From: Arthrobacter_H rhombi
GTDB taxonomy: Bacteria; Actinomycetota; Actinomycetes; Actinomycetales; Micrococcaceae
Direction of reading: 5' to 3'
Length of the DNA stretch: 64,000 nt
NCBI RefSeq assembly: GCF_039526245.1
Contig: NZ_BAAAIV010000009.1
Coordinates: 66,743-130,742 of the forward strand
Shown here in pieces: positions 34,295 through 42,928 of this stretch (position 1 is the stretch's first letter; every line of letters begins with the position of its first letter). The notes under the pieces are model-generated. The model searched no databases. It saw only the letters and a program-made list of their open reading frames with translations, and was not told the origin of the DNA. The translations under genes were made by a program, and so were the position numbers.

Positions 34295-34735
34295 GTGTTC
34301 GGCCAGGATCCGGTCCACGTGCCCCCGCCCGGGACGGGCCCCGACGGCGACGCCTCCGGCGGATCGACGGTGGAGCGGCAGGCCAGCGGATTCCCGTCAC
34401 CGGCCCGGGACTATTTCCACGGCGGGATCGACCTGAACCGCCATCTCATCCGCGACCGCACCTCGACGTTCATCATGCGCGTGGCGGGGAATTCCATGTC
34501 CGCGTCCGGAATCTGTGACGGCGACGAGGTCATCGTCGACCGCTCGGTGGAAGCCCGTGATGGACGGGTGGTCATCGCGGTGCTCGACGGCGAACTGGTC
34601 ATCCGCCGTCTGGCCGTGGACGCGTCGGGGGTCACCCTGCACACCGACGATCCGCGCTCCGCGCCGACGCGTGTCGCCCAGTTGGAGGACCTGACGGTCT
34701 GGGGCGTCGTGACGCGCTGCCTGCACCATGTCTGA
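34295..34735 (+). CDS. umuD: UmuD-like S24 protein, DNA polymerase V accessory subunit, 146 aa
   Basis: Homologue of UmuD, which self-cleaves on RecA filaments and then partners UmuC in translesion synthesis. Residues 31-47 (SGFPSPARDYFHGGIDL) align closely with the E. coli cleavage region, with Ser31-Gly32 where E. coli has Cys24-Gly25. Catalytic Ser67 is present in VAGNSMSA. The general-base Lys (E. coli Lys97, GEFTVKKL) is replaced by Arg104 (GELVIRRL, codon 34604-34606). The GTG at 34295 follows CAGGGGG by four bases; the frame is open upstream to 34250 across the LexA box. Overlaps umuC by 8 bp. Confidence 0.9.
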   Translation: MFGQDPVHVPPPGTGPDGDASGGSTVERQASGFPSPARDYFHGGIDLNRHLIRDRTSTFIMRVAGNSMSASGICDGDEVIVDRSVEARDGRVVIAVLDGELVIRRLAVDASGVTLHTDDPRSAPTRVAQLEDLTVWGVVTRCLHHV

Positions 34736-36038
34736 GAGCCGGACCGCGCACCAGCGCCTGGCGCTGGTGGACGTGAACAACTTCTATGTCTCCTGCGAGC
34801 GCGCCTTCGACCCGAGCCTGGAAGGGCGCCCCGTCGTCGTGCTCTCGAACAACGACGGCTGCGTGGTCGCCCGCTCGGAGGAAGCCAAACGGGCCGGGAT
34901 CAAGACCGGTACCCCGTGGTTCCAGGTGCAGGGGAGCGCGGCGGCGATGGGGCTGGTGGCGCGTTCGAGCAACTACGAGCTCTACGGTGACATGTCGGCG
35001 CGGGTGATGGAGGTGATCGGCCGGTTTGGGGCCTGGCAGGAGGTCTACTCCATCGACGAGTCGTTCATCGGTCTTCCCGGTGACGAGGAGGCGCTGCGCG
35101 TGTCCGCCGAACGGATCCGCGCGGCCGTCTGGCGTCATGTGGGGGTCCCGGTCTGCGTGGGGGTGGCGCCGACGAAGACGCTGGCGAAGTTCGCCAACCA
35201 CGTGGCCAAGCGCAATCCGTCCCTGCGCGGTGTCTGCTCGTTGGGCAGCGTCCCCGAGGAGGAGATCCACCGCATCCAGTCGCGGGTCCCGGTGACCGGT
35301 TTGTGGGGTGTGGGCGGGCGAACGGGGACCCGGCTGAACGCGCTGGGCATCGACACGATCGCCGACCTGCGGGCCGCCGATCCGCTGATGATCCGCAAGA
35401 AGTTCTCCGTGGTGCTCCAGCGCACCGTGCTCGAACTCAACGGCACGCCCTGCATCCCCGAGGTGGAGGAGCGTGCGGACAAGGCGCAGATCATGTTCTC
35501 GCGCAGCTTCTCCACACCGGTGACGACCGGCACCGACATGGACCAGGTCATGGCGCTGTACGCGCAGCGCGGGGCCGCCCGGATGGCCGCCGAGGGGCTG
35601 CGTGCCTCGATGCTCACCGTCACCGCGGGGGTCAGCAGGTTCGCCGCGGCAGCCCCGGATGCCGGCCCGGCCGCCACCAACCCCGCAGTGTCGGTGCGGT
35701 TGCCGGCTCCGACCCAGGACCCGATCGTGCTGACCCGGGCGGCCGTGGCGGCCATGCGCGAACGCATGGTGCCCGGGACCCGGTATGTGCGCGCCGGGGT
35801 GATGTTCTCCGGGCTGGAACCGGCGACGGGCCAGGCCACCTTCGACGCGTTTGCCGGTGAGGGGGAGGAGCGGGACATGGGTTCGCTGCTGGGCACGGTG
35901 CGCGCCCGGTTCGGGGAGGCGGCCATCGGGTTGGGCCATGCCGGGTTGGCCGAACCCGCGGGATGGACGATGAAGCGCGAATTCGCCTCCCCGCGCTACA
36001 CCACGGAATGGTCCGACCTGCCGGTGGTCTCCGCCTGA
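34728..36038 (+). CDS. umuC: Y-family DNA polymerase, UmuC, 436 aa
   Basis: Error-prone translesion polymerase catalytic subunit. Metal-binding Asp in LVDVNNFYVSCERAF, the Y-family SIDESF motif, steric-gate/palm region VVVLSNNDGCVVARS, HhH region and a C-terminal little-finger domain plus the UmuC-type tail (REFASPRYTTEWSDLPVV). Full length for UmuC. Begins within the end of umuD, so the two are co-translated and share the SOS control. Confidence 0.95.
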   Translation: MSESRTAHQRLALVDVNNFYVSCERAFDPSLEGRPVVVLSNNDGCVVARSEEAKRAGIKTGTPWFQVQGSAAAMGLVARSSNYELYGDMSARVMEVIGRFGAWQEVYSIDESFIGLPGDEEALRVSAERIRAAVWRHVGVPVCVGVAPTKTLAKFANHVAKRNPSLRGVCSLGSVPEEEIHRIQSRVPVTGLWGVGGRTGTRLNALGIDTIADLRAADPLMIRKKFSVVLQRTVLELNGTPCIPEVEERADKAQIMFSRSFSTPVTTGTDMDQVMALYAQRGAARMAAEGLRASMLTVTAGVSRFAAAAPDAGPAATNPAVSVRLPAPTQDPIVLTRAAVAAMRERMVPGTRYVRAGVMFSGLEPATGQATFDAFAGEGEERDMGSLLGTVRARFGEAAIGLGHAGLAEPAGWTMKREFASPRYTTEWSDLPVVSA

Positions 36039-36102
36039 CGGCGGGGGCCATCACTCCCGGTGAATGCCGCGTGGGGTCGGCCGCGACGTGGTGAAATAGG
36101 GC

Positions 36103-36615
36103 ATGGCCCCCACACAACGCGTCAACCGTCTGCTGGAGTCGACGTTTCGGATCAGTCTGGTGCTCAAGGGCCTGGACGGGGTGCTGGAGTTGATCGGTGG
36201 CATCCTGCTGCTCGTGGCCTCGCCCGCGAAATTGGGCTCGCTGGTCCGGGTGTTGACCCAGCACGAACTCTCGGAGGACCCGAACGACCTGGTATCCACG
36301 GCGCTGGTGCACTGGACCGAGGGCCTGACCGTCTCCACGACACTCTTCGGTGCCGTCTATCTGCTGTTGCACGGGTTGGTGAAGGTGGTACTGGTCTGGG
36401 CGGTGCTGCGCGACCGGCTCTGGGCCTACCCCTGGATGATCGGGTTCCTGCTGGTGTTCATCGCCTACCAGTGCTATCAGCTGGTGGTGGGGCCGACGTG
36501 GGGGATGGCGCTGCTGACGGTATTCGACATCTTCATCGTCTGGCTGACCTGGTACGAGTATGGGCGACACCGTCGGCGCAGCACCGGTGCGGTCCCGGGC
36601 GGCCATCGGTTGTAA
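36103..36615 (+). CDS. DUF2127 membrane protein, 170 aa
   Basis: Four hydrophobic segments with the DUF2127 pattern: FRISLVLKGLDGVLELIGGI, then a loop, VYLLLHGLVKVVLVWAVLR, and LWAYPWMIGFLLVFIAYQ followed by LTVFDIFIVWLTWYEYG. Function unknown. Monocistronic by position, 64 bp after umuC. Confidence 0.87.
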   Translation: MAPTQRVNRLLESTFRISLVLKGLDGVLELIGGILLLVASPAKLGSLVRVLTQHELSEDPNDLVSTALVHWTEGLTVSTTLFGAVYLLLHGLVKVVLVWAVLRDRLWAYPWMIGFLLVFIAYQCYQLVVGPTWGMALLTVFDIFIVWLTWYEYGRHRRRSTGAVPGGHRL

Positions 36616-36656
36616 TCTGGTGACGTTTTGCCAGCAGTTCCCGAACCGGAGGTCCC

Positions 36657-37922
36657 ATGTCAGCAGCGCCCGCCGGAAGACGTAGCCGGGCCTGGCTCTG
36701 GACGTTGGTCGCCGCAGCCTTCTTCTCTCAGACGGCACTGAACCTGGTCCGCCCGGTGACCACGTACCAGCTGATCGACCTCGGCTCCGATGCCACGGTC
36801 ATCGGGCTGGTGACCGCCGCCTACGCAATCCTGCCCGTCGCCACCGCCATGTGGTTGGGGCGGCTGACCGACCGGATCCCCGGGCTGCGGGCCATGGTCG
36901 CCGTCGGGGCGCTCATCCTGGGGCTCGGCGCCGTGGGGCTGGCGCTCGCCGGAAGCATCATCTGGGTCGCCGCCGCCAGCGCCGTGCTGGGAATGGGCCA
37001 CCTGGTCTTCACCATTGCCGGTCAATCGGCGATTGCCCGGTTCTCCTCCAACGACGAGCTGGACACCGGGTTCGGCTGGTTCACCGCAGCTTATGCCGGC
37101 GGACAAATCGCCGGCCCACTGCTGGCAGGATTCCTCCTGGGTGGGTCGGCGGGGGCCGGTGCCGGCTCCCGTGCCGACGGCATCACGTTCTCGATGTGGC
37201 TGGGAGCCGGTCTGGCGCTGATGGTGCTGCCCGTGATGTTGCCGGGCATCATTGCCAGCCGGGCCGGAACACGGGGGAGTGCTGCGGGGCAGCGCCGCCG
37301 TCGTTCCGTTGCCCTGCCCGCCGGTGCATCCGGGCAGGAGGCCGACGCCGGAAAGCCGACAATGCCCGCCATCCTGCGTCGACCCGGGATCCCCTCGAAC
37401 ATGCTCGCTTCGCTGGCGCTGTTGGCGATGCTGGACATCCTCACCGCGTTCCTGCCGCTGGTCGGCGAGGCCCACGGTGTTTCCCCGGCATGGATCGGGA
37501 TCCTGTTGGCGGCCCGTGGCGCCGGAACGATCCTCTCGCGAGGTTTCCTGCCGTACCTCAGCCGGCGCATCCCGCGGCGGAGCCTGCTGATGGGCAGCCT
37601 CTACGGGGCGGGGATCTGCCTGGCCGTGCCCCCGCTGGTCATCGACACGTCCTGGGCGACTTTGGTGCTGCTGTTCGCCGGCGGGGTCTTCCTGGGATTG
37701 GGGCAGCCGCTGACCATGTCACTGATTTCCGAGGCGGTCCCGCATCACTGGCGCGGATCGGCGCTGGCCGTGCGGCTGCTGGGCAACCGGGTGGGACAGG
37801 TGGTCATGCCGCTGGCCGCCGGCGTGATCGCCGCGCCGCTGGGCCCGGCAGGGGCCATCTGGTTCAGCTGTGCCGTGCTGGTGGGCAGCGGTGTGCAGAA
37901 GAGTCTCGGCTGCACCCGCTGA
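36657..37922 (+). CDS. Major facilitator superfamily transporter, 421 aa
   Basis: Twelve predicted transmembrane segments with a cytoplasmic central loop (residues about 205-240) and the motif-A-like WLGRLTDRIPGLRAM between segments 2 and 3, repeated as FLPYLSRRIPRRSLL in the second half. Drug- or metabolite-efflux type; substrate unknown. GGAGG precedes ATG 36657. Not clearly linked to neighbours. Confidence 0.88.
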   Translation: MSAAPAGRRSRAWLWTLVAAAFFSQTALNLVRPVTTYQLIDLGSDATVIGLVTAAYAILPVATAMWLGRLTDRIPGLRAMVAVGALILGLGAVGLALAGSIIWVAAASAVLGMGHLVFTIAGQSAIARFSSNDELDTGFGWFTAAYAGGQIAGPLLAGFLLGGSAGAGAGSRADGITFSMWLGAGLALMVLPVMLPGIIASRAGTRGSAAGQRRRRSVALPAGASGQEADAGKPTMPAILRRPGIPSNMLASLALLAMLDILTAFLPLVGEAHGVSPAWIGILLAARGAGTILSRGFLPYLSRRIPRRSLLMGSLYGAGICLAVPPLVIDTSWATLVLLFAGGVFLGLGQPLTMSLISEAVPHHWRGSALAVRLLGNRVGQVVMPLAAGVIAAPLGPAGAIWFSCAVLVGSGVQKSLGCTR

Positions 37923-37939
37923 CCCACCCGGCAGGGGCC

Positions 37940-38944
37940 CTAGAGCTTGACGATCATCTTGCCCGTGTTCGCCCCGCGCAGCAGGTCCAGGAACGCGTCC
38001 ACTGCGTGGTCCAGCCCATCGACGACGGTCTCGTCGAACACGACATCGCCGTTGGCGACCCAGGCTCCGGTCTGCTCGGCGAAGGCGCCGAAGTGCTGCC
38101 AGTAGTTGCCCACCGTGAAGCCTTCCAAACGCAGCCCGCGGGTGACCAGATTGGTCATGTTCCGCGGACCCGAGGCCTGCTCGGTGGAGTTGTACTGGGA
38201 AATCGCCCCGCACAGTGCCGCCCGGCCGGCGTCGTTCATGGCGCCGATGGCCGCCTCGAGGTGCTCGCCGCCGACGTTGTCGAAGTAGACGTCGATGCCG
38301 TCCGGTGCGGCGGTGGCCAGCTGGCCGGCGATGTCTCCATCCTTGTAGTTGAACGCGGCGTCGAACCCGTACTTGGAAGTCAGCAGCTCGATCTTCTCGG
38401 CGCTGCCGGCCGAACCGATGACACGGGCGGCGCCCTTGAGCCGGGCGATCTGCCCGACCATGGTTCCCACGGCCCCCGCTGCGCCGGAGACGAAGACGGT
38501 GTCGCCTTCCTTCATCGAGGCGATTTCCAGCAGGCCGACCCAGGCGGTCAGCCCCGTCATGCCCAGGGTACCCAGGTAGACGGAGAGGGGGAGGCCGGGA
38601 AGCTCGGTGATGGCGCGGAAGTCGGCGGCCGGGCCCTGGGCGATGTCACGCCAGCCCTGGGTGTGCAGGACGGCGGTGCCCACGGGCAGGGAGTCGTCGC
38701 GGCTTTCGACGACGCGGCCCACTGCCCCGCCGTTCATGACCTCGCCGATCTGGAAGGGCGGGACGTAGGACTTCACGTCGTTCATGCGTCCACGCATGTA
38801 GGGGTCCACTGACATGAACTCGTTGGCGACGCGCACCTCGCCCTCGGCCAGGGCCGGGAGTTCGACGACGGCGGTGCGGAAGTTCTGGTGGTCGGGCCAC
38901 CCGGTGGGGCGGCTGGCGAGCTGGATGTGCGTGCTGGAGGTCAT
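37940..38944 (-). CDS. NADP-dependent oxidoreductase (CurA/leukotriene B4 12-hydroxydehydrogenase family), 334 aa
   Basis: Zinc-free medium-chain reductase that reduces activated double bonds or oxidises allylic alcohols. MSVDPYMRGRMND at the N-terminus and VFVSGAAGAVGTMVGQIARLKG as the NADP site are family hallmarks; VDVYFDNVGGEH-like text (IDVYFDNVGGEH) also. GGGAG precedes ATG 38944; the longer frame to 39106 is not needed. Divergent from a TetR gene, its probable regulator. Confidence 0.92.
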   Translation of the reverse strand: MTSSTHIQLASRPTGWPDHQNFRTAVVELPALAEGEVRVANEFMSVDPYMRGRMNDVKSYVPPFQIGEVMNGGAVGRVVESRDDSLPVGTAVLHTQGWRDIAQGPAADFRAITELPGLPLSVYLGTLGMTGLTAWVGLLEIASMKEGDTVFVSGAAGAVGTMVGQIARLKGAARVIGSAGSAEKIELLTSKYGFDAAFNYKDGDIAGQLATAAPDGIDVYFDNVGGEHLEAAIGAMNDAGRAALCGAISQYNSTEQASGPRNMTNLVTRGLRLEGFTVGNYWQHFGAFAEQTGAWVANGDVVFDETVVDGLDHAVDAFLDLLRGANTGKMIVKL

Positions 38945-39087
38945 GGTGTTCTCCCTCGTCCGGGGTGGTGTCGCGGTCTGCGATGACACTACAATATTAG
39001 AACGACCAGTACACAATGAACTTTTGAGGCGAATTTCACCTCCGGCGCAACCGGGGTGGATGAGGCAGGGAACAGGCGGCACGGCAG

Positions 39088-39717
39088 ATGGCACGGACCA
39101 GGGCATTCGATACGGACGAAGTCGTCCAGGCGGCGCGGGACGTCTTCTGGACCCTGGGGTACGACGCTGCCGCGATGCCGGATCTGGAGCGGGCCACCGG
39201 GTTGGGCCGTTCGAGCCTCTACAACGCCTTTGGCTCCAAGCGGGGGCTCTTTGACGCCGCAGTACTCAGTTACCTGGACGAGGTCGTCCGGCCCCGGCTG
39301 GCGGTCCTGGCGGCGGCGCCCGACGGGGCCACCGGGCTGCGCTGCTATTTCGAGTCGATCGCCGACGCCGTCCTGACCGGGGAGGGAGACCAGCAGCGAG
39401 GCTGTCTGCTGCTGACCGCGTCCACGGGCCGCAGTGGGCAGGACGCCGAGGTGCGCGCCGCCGTCGAGGCCTACCGGGTGGAAATCACCGCCGCCTTTGC
39501 CGCCGCCCTGCGCCGCGATCTGCTCCGGGAACACGGCAGCGGCGCCGCCCCTGAGGACGACGCCGCTGCTGGTCAGGACGAGCTGGTTGCCGAACGGTCA
39601 CGCATGTTGTTTGCGGTGCTCACGGCCGGCATGACCTTGGCACGCATCAACTGCGGCGAGGCCGCGGCGACACTGCGCTCGGCCCTGCGCTTTACCGGCC
39701 CGTTGGCGTCTCGCTGA
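39088..39717 (+). CDS. TetR-family regulator, 209 aa
   Basis: N-terminal helix-turn-helix (VVQAARDVFWTLGYDAAAMPDLERATGLGRSSLYNAFGSK in pieces; residues 9-48) and a ligand domain with the RGCLLLTA cysteine-bearing helix common in reductase-linked TetR proteins such as NemR-type sensors of electrophiles. Divergent from the oxidoreductase at 37940, 143 bp apart. Its 3' end overlaps the convergent permease by 26 bp. Confidence 0.9.
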   Translation: MARTRAFDTDEVVQAARDVFWTLGYDAAAMPDLERATGLGRSSLYNAFGSKRGLFDAAVLSYLDEVVRPRLAVLAAAPDGATGLRCYFESIADAVLTGEGDQQRGCLLLTASTGRSGQDAEVRAAVEAYRVEITAAFAAALRRDLLREHGSGAAPEDDAAAGQDELVAERSRMLFAVLTAGMTLARINCGEAAATLRSALRFTGPLASR

Positions 39718-41146
39718 CCTCGGCATCCTCGGGAGATGAATCGTCACGCGACAGTTCCCCGGATGCGCCGCCCCGCCGGTAGCGGAACACGCCAATTCCC
39801 ACGACCACGACGGCCAGGCCGAGGGAGAGGAACAGGGATTCGCGGGTGTCTTCGAGGATCAGCATGCCGATCAGGAGTGCAACGATCGCGCCGATGGACA
39901 GCCAGGTCAGGTAGGGGAACAGCCACATGCGAATGGGAAGGTCGCGTGCCTCGGCACCCATGCGTCGACGCAGGATCAGCTGCGAGCTGGCGATGACCAG
40001 CCAGACGAACAAGGCGATGGCACCGGAGGTGTTGACCAGGAAGAGGAACACCGTGTCGGGCCACAGGAAGTTCAGTCCCACGGTGATGAATCCGACGACA
40101 GTGGAGGCCAGGACTGCGGTGATCGGAACCCCACGACGTGAGGTCTTCTGCCAGGTCTTCGGTGCGTCGCCGCGGGTTGCCAGCGAGAAAAGCATGCGGC
40201 TGGCCGTGTACAGACCCGAGTTCAGGCAGGAAAGGACCGAAGTGAGCACGACGATGTCCATGATCGTGCCGGCAGCCGGGACGCCGAAGCTTTCGATGAC
40301 CGCCACGTAGGGGCTTTTCGCCACGGAGGCCGAATCCCACGGCAGCAGGGTCACGACGATGGCCACGGACCCGATGTAGAAGATCAGGATGCGCCAGACG
40401 ACGGAGTTGACGGCCTTCTTGACCGCATCCACCGGGTTTTCCGATTCGCCGGCGGCGATGGTCGCGATCTCGGCACCGAAGAACGAGAAGACGACGACGA
40501 GGATGCCGGCCAGGACAGCTACCCCACCGTTGGGGAAGAAGCCGCCGTGTCCGGTCAGGTTGGACATGCCCGGGGGCTCCACCCCGGGGATGAGGCCGCA
40601 GATGGCCGCGATGCCGGCGATGAGGAACAAGACGATCGCGGTGATCTTGATGGAGGCGAACCAGAACTCGAACTCCCCGTAGGACTTCACGCTCCACACA
40701 TTGGTCAGCGTCAACAGGATCATCAGGGCCAAAGCCCAGACCCACTGTTCGATGCCCGGCACCCAGCGATGCATGATGGCGGCACCCGCCGTGGCCTCGA
40801 TGCCCAAGACGATGATCCAGAACCAGGCGTAGAGCCACCCGATGCTGAAGCCGGCCCATCGGCCCAGTGCCTTGTCCGCATAGGAGGAGAAAGAGCCGGT
40901 CTCCGGGTTGGCTGCTGCCATCTCACCCAGCATGCGCATGACCAGGATGACGACGATGCCAGCCGCAGCGTAGGCCACCAGGATGCCGGGGCCAGACTGC
41001 TGGATGGCCGCGCCGGAGCCGACGAAGAGTCCGGCTCCGATCACTCCGGCGATGGCGATCATGGACAGGTGACGCGGTTTCAGCGTTTTCTGCAGCTGTG
41101 GTGGTGTTCCCACGAAGGGCCTTCCCGTAGCGGTCGATGTCGGCAC
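39692..41146 (-). CDS. Amino acid permease (APC/AAT family, GABA-permease-like), 484 aa
   Basis: Twelve transmembrane segments; begins LKPRHLSMIAIAGVIGAGLFVGSG, the diagnostic start of AAT amino-acid transporters such as GabP, AnsP and ProY. FFGAEIATIAAGESENP is the segment 6 substrate-site region. Charged C-terminal tail. No catabolic gene is adjacent, so substrate is open. Preceded by a 349-bp gap. Confidence 0.92.
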   Translation of the reverse strand: MPTSTATGRPFVGTPPQLQKTLKPRHLSMIAIAGVIGAGLFVGSGAAIQQSGPGILVAYAAAGIVVILVMRMLGEMAAANPETGSFSSYADKALGRWAGFSIGWLYAWFWIIVLGIEATAGAAIMHRWVPGIEQWVWALALMILLTLTNVWSVKSYGEFEFWFASIKITAIVLFLIAGIAAICGLIPGVEPPGMSNLTGHGGFFPNGGVAVLAGILVVVFSFFGAEIATIAAGESENPVDAVKKAVNSVVWRILIFYIGSVAIVVTLLPWDSASVAKSPYVAVIESFGVPAAGTIMDIVVLTSVLSCLNSGLYTASRMLFSLATRGDAPKTWQKTSRRGVPITAVLASTVVGFITVGLNFLWPDTVFLFLVNTSGAIALFVWLVIASSQLILRRRMGAEARDLPIRMWLFPYLTWLSIGAIVALLIGMLILEDTRESLFLSLGLAVVVVGIGVFRYRRGGASGELSRDDSSPEDAEVSETPTGR

Positions 41147-41495
41147 CTGCGTGACGTGGATGACTTTTTGCCTTCTTCAAGCGGTGCGCCGTATAACCTA
41201 TTCCGGGGTGAGCCGCACCGCCAATGTGTAGTCGCACAAAAATTCACGCTAAAATCGGTGCAGCCAAACATCCAGGCGGCGTTTCGTTCCAACGCCCACG
41301 AGCCCTGGAGGCGGATCCACTCCCGGAATTCCGTTGTCCGCGACGCCCACGGCGTTTCGGCGGACGAGGTATACGGGACTACGTGGAATCCCGTCGAACA
41401 TGAAGTCAGCGGCTTGTCGGAACCCTGGGACGGGGCTACGTTGGGTAGCCATATGTTCCGCGGGCCCACCCTTGAAATCCACTGGAGGCTAGCGC
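41147..41495. other. Divergent gap between permease and nuclease-like lipoprotein
   Basis: No gene was recognised. An inverted repeat with perfect 8-bp arms, GCGGTGCG (41181-41188) and CGCACCGC (41214-41221), encloses 25 bp that include GTATAACCTATTCC, which on the minus strand could hold the permease -10 region (TAGGTT or TATACG). A TAAAAT at 41250-41255 could serve the plus strand, without a clear -35. The segment 41256-41460 is featureless to the eye. Confidence 0.45.
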
Positions 41496-42701
41496 ATGGT
41501 CGACCCATCGCCCTTGAACAACCGGACGCTGAAGAAAGCCGCCGCAATGCTGCTGGGGGCTGTCGTCGTCACGACCTCCCTGACTGGCTGCCGGATGAAT
41601 TTCAAGGACAACTACGTCCCCGAAGTGGCCGGCACGGTGGTGCGCGTTGTCGACGGTGACACGTTCATTGCGGAGATCGACGGCAAGGAAAAGTCGGTCG
41701 ACCTGCTTAACACGTTGGCACCAGTGGATGGAGACAATCCGGAGTGCCTCGCCCCGGAAGCCACCAAGGCTTTGGCCTCCGTGCTGACCGAGGGTGCCAA
41801 GGTGCGGCTCGAGTACGACGATCAGATGCCTCCCAAGCGCAAGAACAACAAGGCTGCTGTCTTTTCCGCAGGCATCTTCGCCAATGAGGAGATTGCCAAG
41901 GAAGGATTTGCCGTGGCGGAAAAAGACAGCCCGAACAACCCTTACTATGACCGCGTCCTGACCGCCCAGAACAAGGCGAAGGAGGACGCCAAGGGACTCT
42001 TCGATGGTTCGCGGGACTGCACCGTGGCGGCAACTGTGGAGCCTGCCATCAAGCGCATGAAGGATGTGTCCAAGGCTCCGCCGACGACCGTCGAGTCCGC
42101 AGCCAGCATGGTGGATGACCTGACGTCGATTGTCGACGACGGAAACGCCGCCAAGAAGACGCTGACAGATTTGCAGGTGAAGGAAGGGTCCGCGCAGGCA
42201 GTCGTCTACGCCTCCGAGCGGGCCACCTGGGAAAAGCAGATCAACCGCACGATTGGCGAGGCGCAGAAGCGCATGAAGGTCGTGAAGGGCGAACAGAAAA
42301 AACTGGTTGCCGAAAAGAAAGCCGAAGAGAAGCGCCAGGAAGAACTCGCGAAAGCCGCAGCAGAACGACAGGCAGCCGAGCAGGCAGCCGCGCAGGCCCG
42401 TGCCGAAGCAGAGGCGAAGGCCAAGGCTGCCCGGGACAAGGCGAATGCTGCCAAGGACAAGGCGGACGCTGCCAAGGATAAAGCCGCCGAATCCAAGAAG
42501 GCGGAAGAGTCCAAGAAGGCCGAGGCATCGAAAAAGGCTGAGGAGTCCAAGAAGGCGGAAGAGTCCAAGAAGGCCGAGGCATCGAAAAAGGCTGAGGAGT
42601 CCAAGAAGGCCGAAGAGTCCAAGAAGGCCGAGGCATCGAAGAAAGCAGACGAGTCCAAGAAGGCGAAGGATTCCGACAAGGGCAAACCCAAGAAGCCGTG
42701 A
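41496..42701 (+). CDS. Lipoprotein with degenerate thermonuclease (SNase-like) domain and Lys-rich repeat tail, 401 aa
   Basis: Predicted surface lipoprotein: hydrophobic segment AAAMLLGAVVVTTSLTGC with lipobox Cys32. Residues about 45-180 follow the staphylococcal-nuclease fold (VAGTVVRVVDGDTFIAEIDG), and NEEIAKEGFAVAE matches its helix. The active-site Arg-x4-Asp-x2-Glu block is lost: where SNase has RLLLVDTPE this protein has DLLNTLAPV. The second Arg is also absent (KRKNNKAAVFSAG). Residues 250-330 are a charged coiled coil, and the tail is a six-residue repeat ESKKAE/ASKKAE. Start has GGAGG seven bases upstream. A binding rather than nuclease role is likely. Confidence 0.85.
   Translation: MVDPSPLNNRTLKKAAAMLLGAVVVTTSLTGCRMNFKDNYVPEVAGTVVRVVDGDTFIAEIDGKEKSVDLLNTLAPVDGDNPECLAPEATKALASVLTEGAKVRLEYDDQMPPKRKNNKAAVFSAGIFANEEIAKEGFAVAEKDSPNNPYYDRVLTAQNKAKEDAKGLFDGSRDCTVAATVEPAIKRMKDVSKAPPTTVESAASMVDDLTSIVDDGNAAKKTLTDLQVKEGSAQAVVYASERATWEKQINRTIGEAQKRMKVVKGEQKKLVAEKKAEEKRQEELAKAAAERQAAEQAAAQARAEAEAKAKAARDKANAAKDKADAAKDKAAESKKAEESKKAEASKKAEESKKAEESKKAEASKKAEESKKAEESKKAEASKKADESKKAKDSDKGKPKKP
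42489..42650 (+). repeat. Three 54-bp tandem repeats inside the lipoprotein gene
   Basis: Units 42489-42542, 42543-42596 and 42597-42650, each encoding ESKKAE-ESKKAE-ASKKAE, nearly identical at DNA level, followed by one diverged partial unit to 42668. The 18-bp subunits make the tract prone to slippage in multiples of six residues. Confidence 0.9.
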
Positions 42702-42928
42702 CGGCGGTGTCGGCGCGCTGACGCCGGACTCGCGCTGCAGTCTGTGTCCTCGTTCGTCTGGCTCCTCCGGTGGGCCTGGAGTGCCTGTGTGGAGCTCGCC
42801 GTGGGGATACGCCACCCTGCAAGGTGATCGGAAAGCTTTCCTGTGTTCCCCCGATCTGCCAACAGGTTCGCGGCAGATCCGCGGGCAAGGCCGCCCTGCA
42901 TTTCTCCTTCGGGCTCATCGGAGCACGG

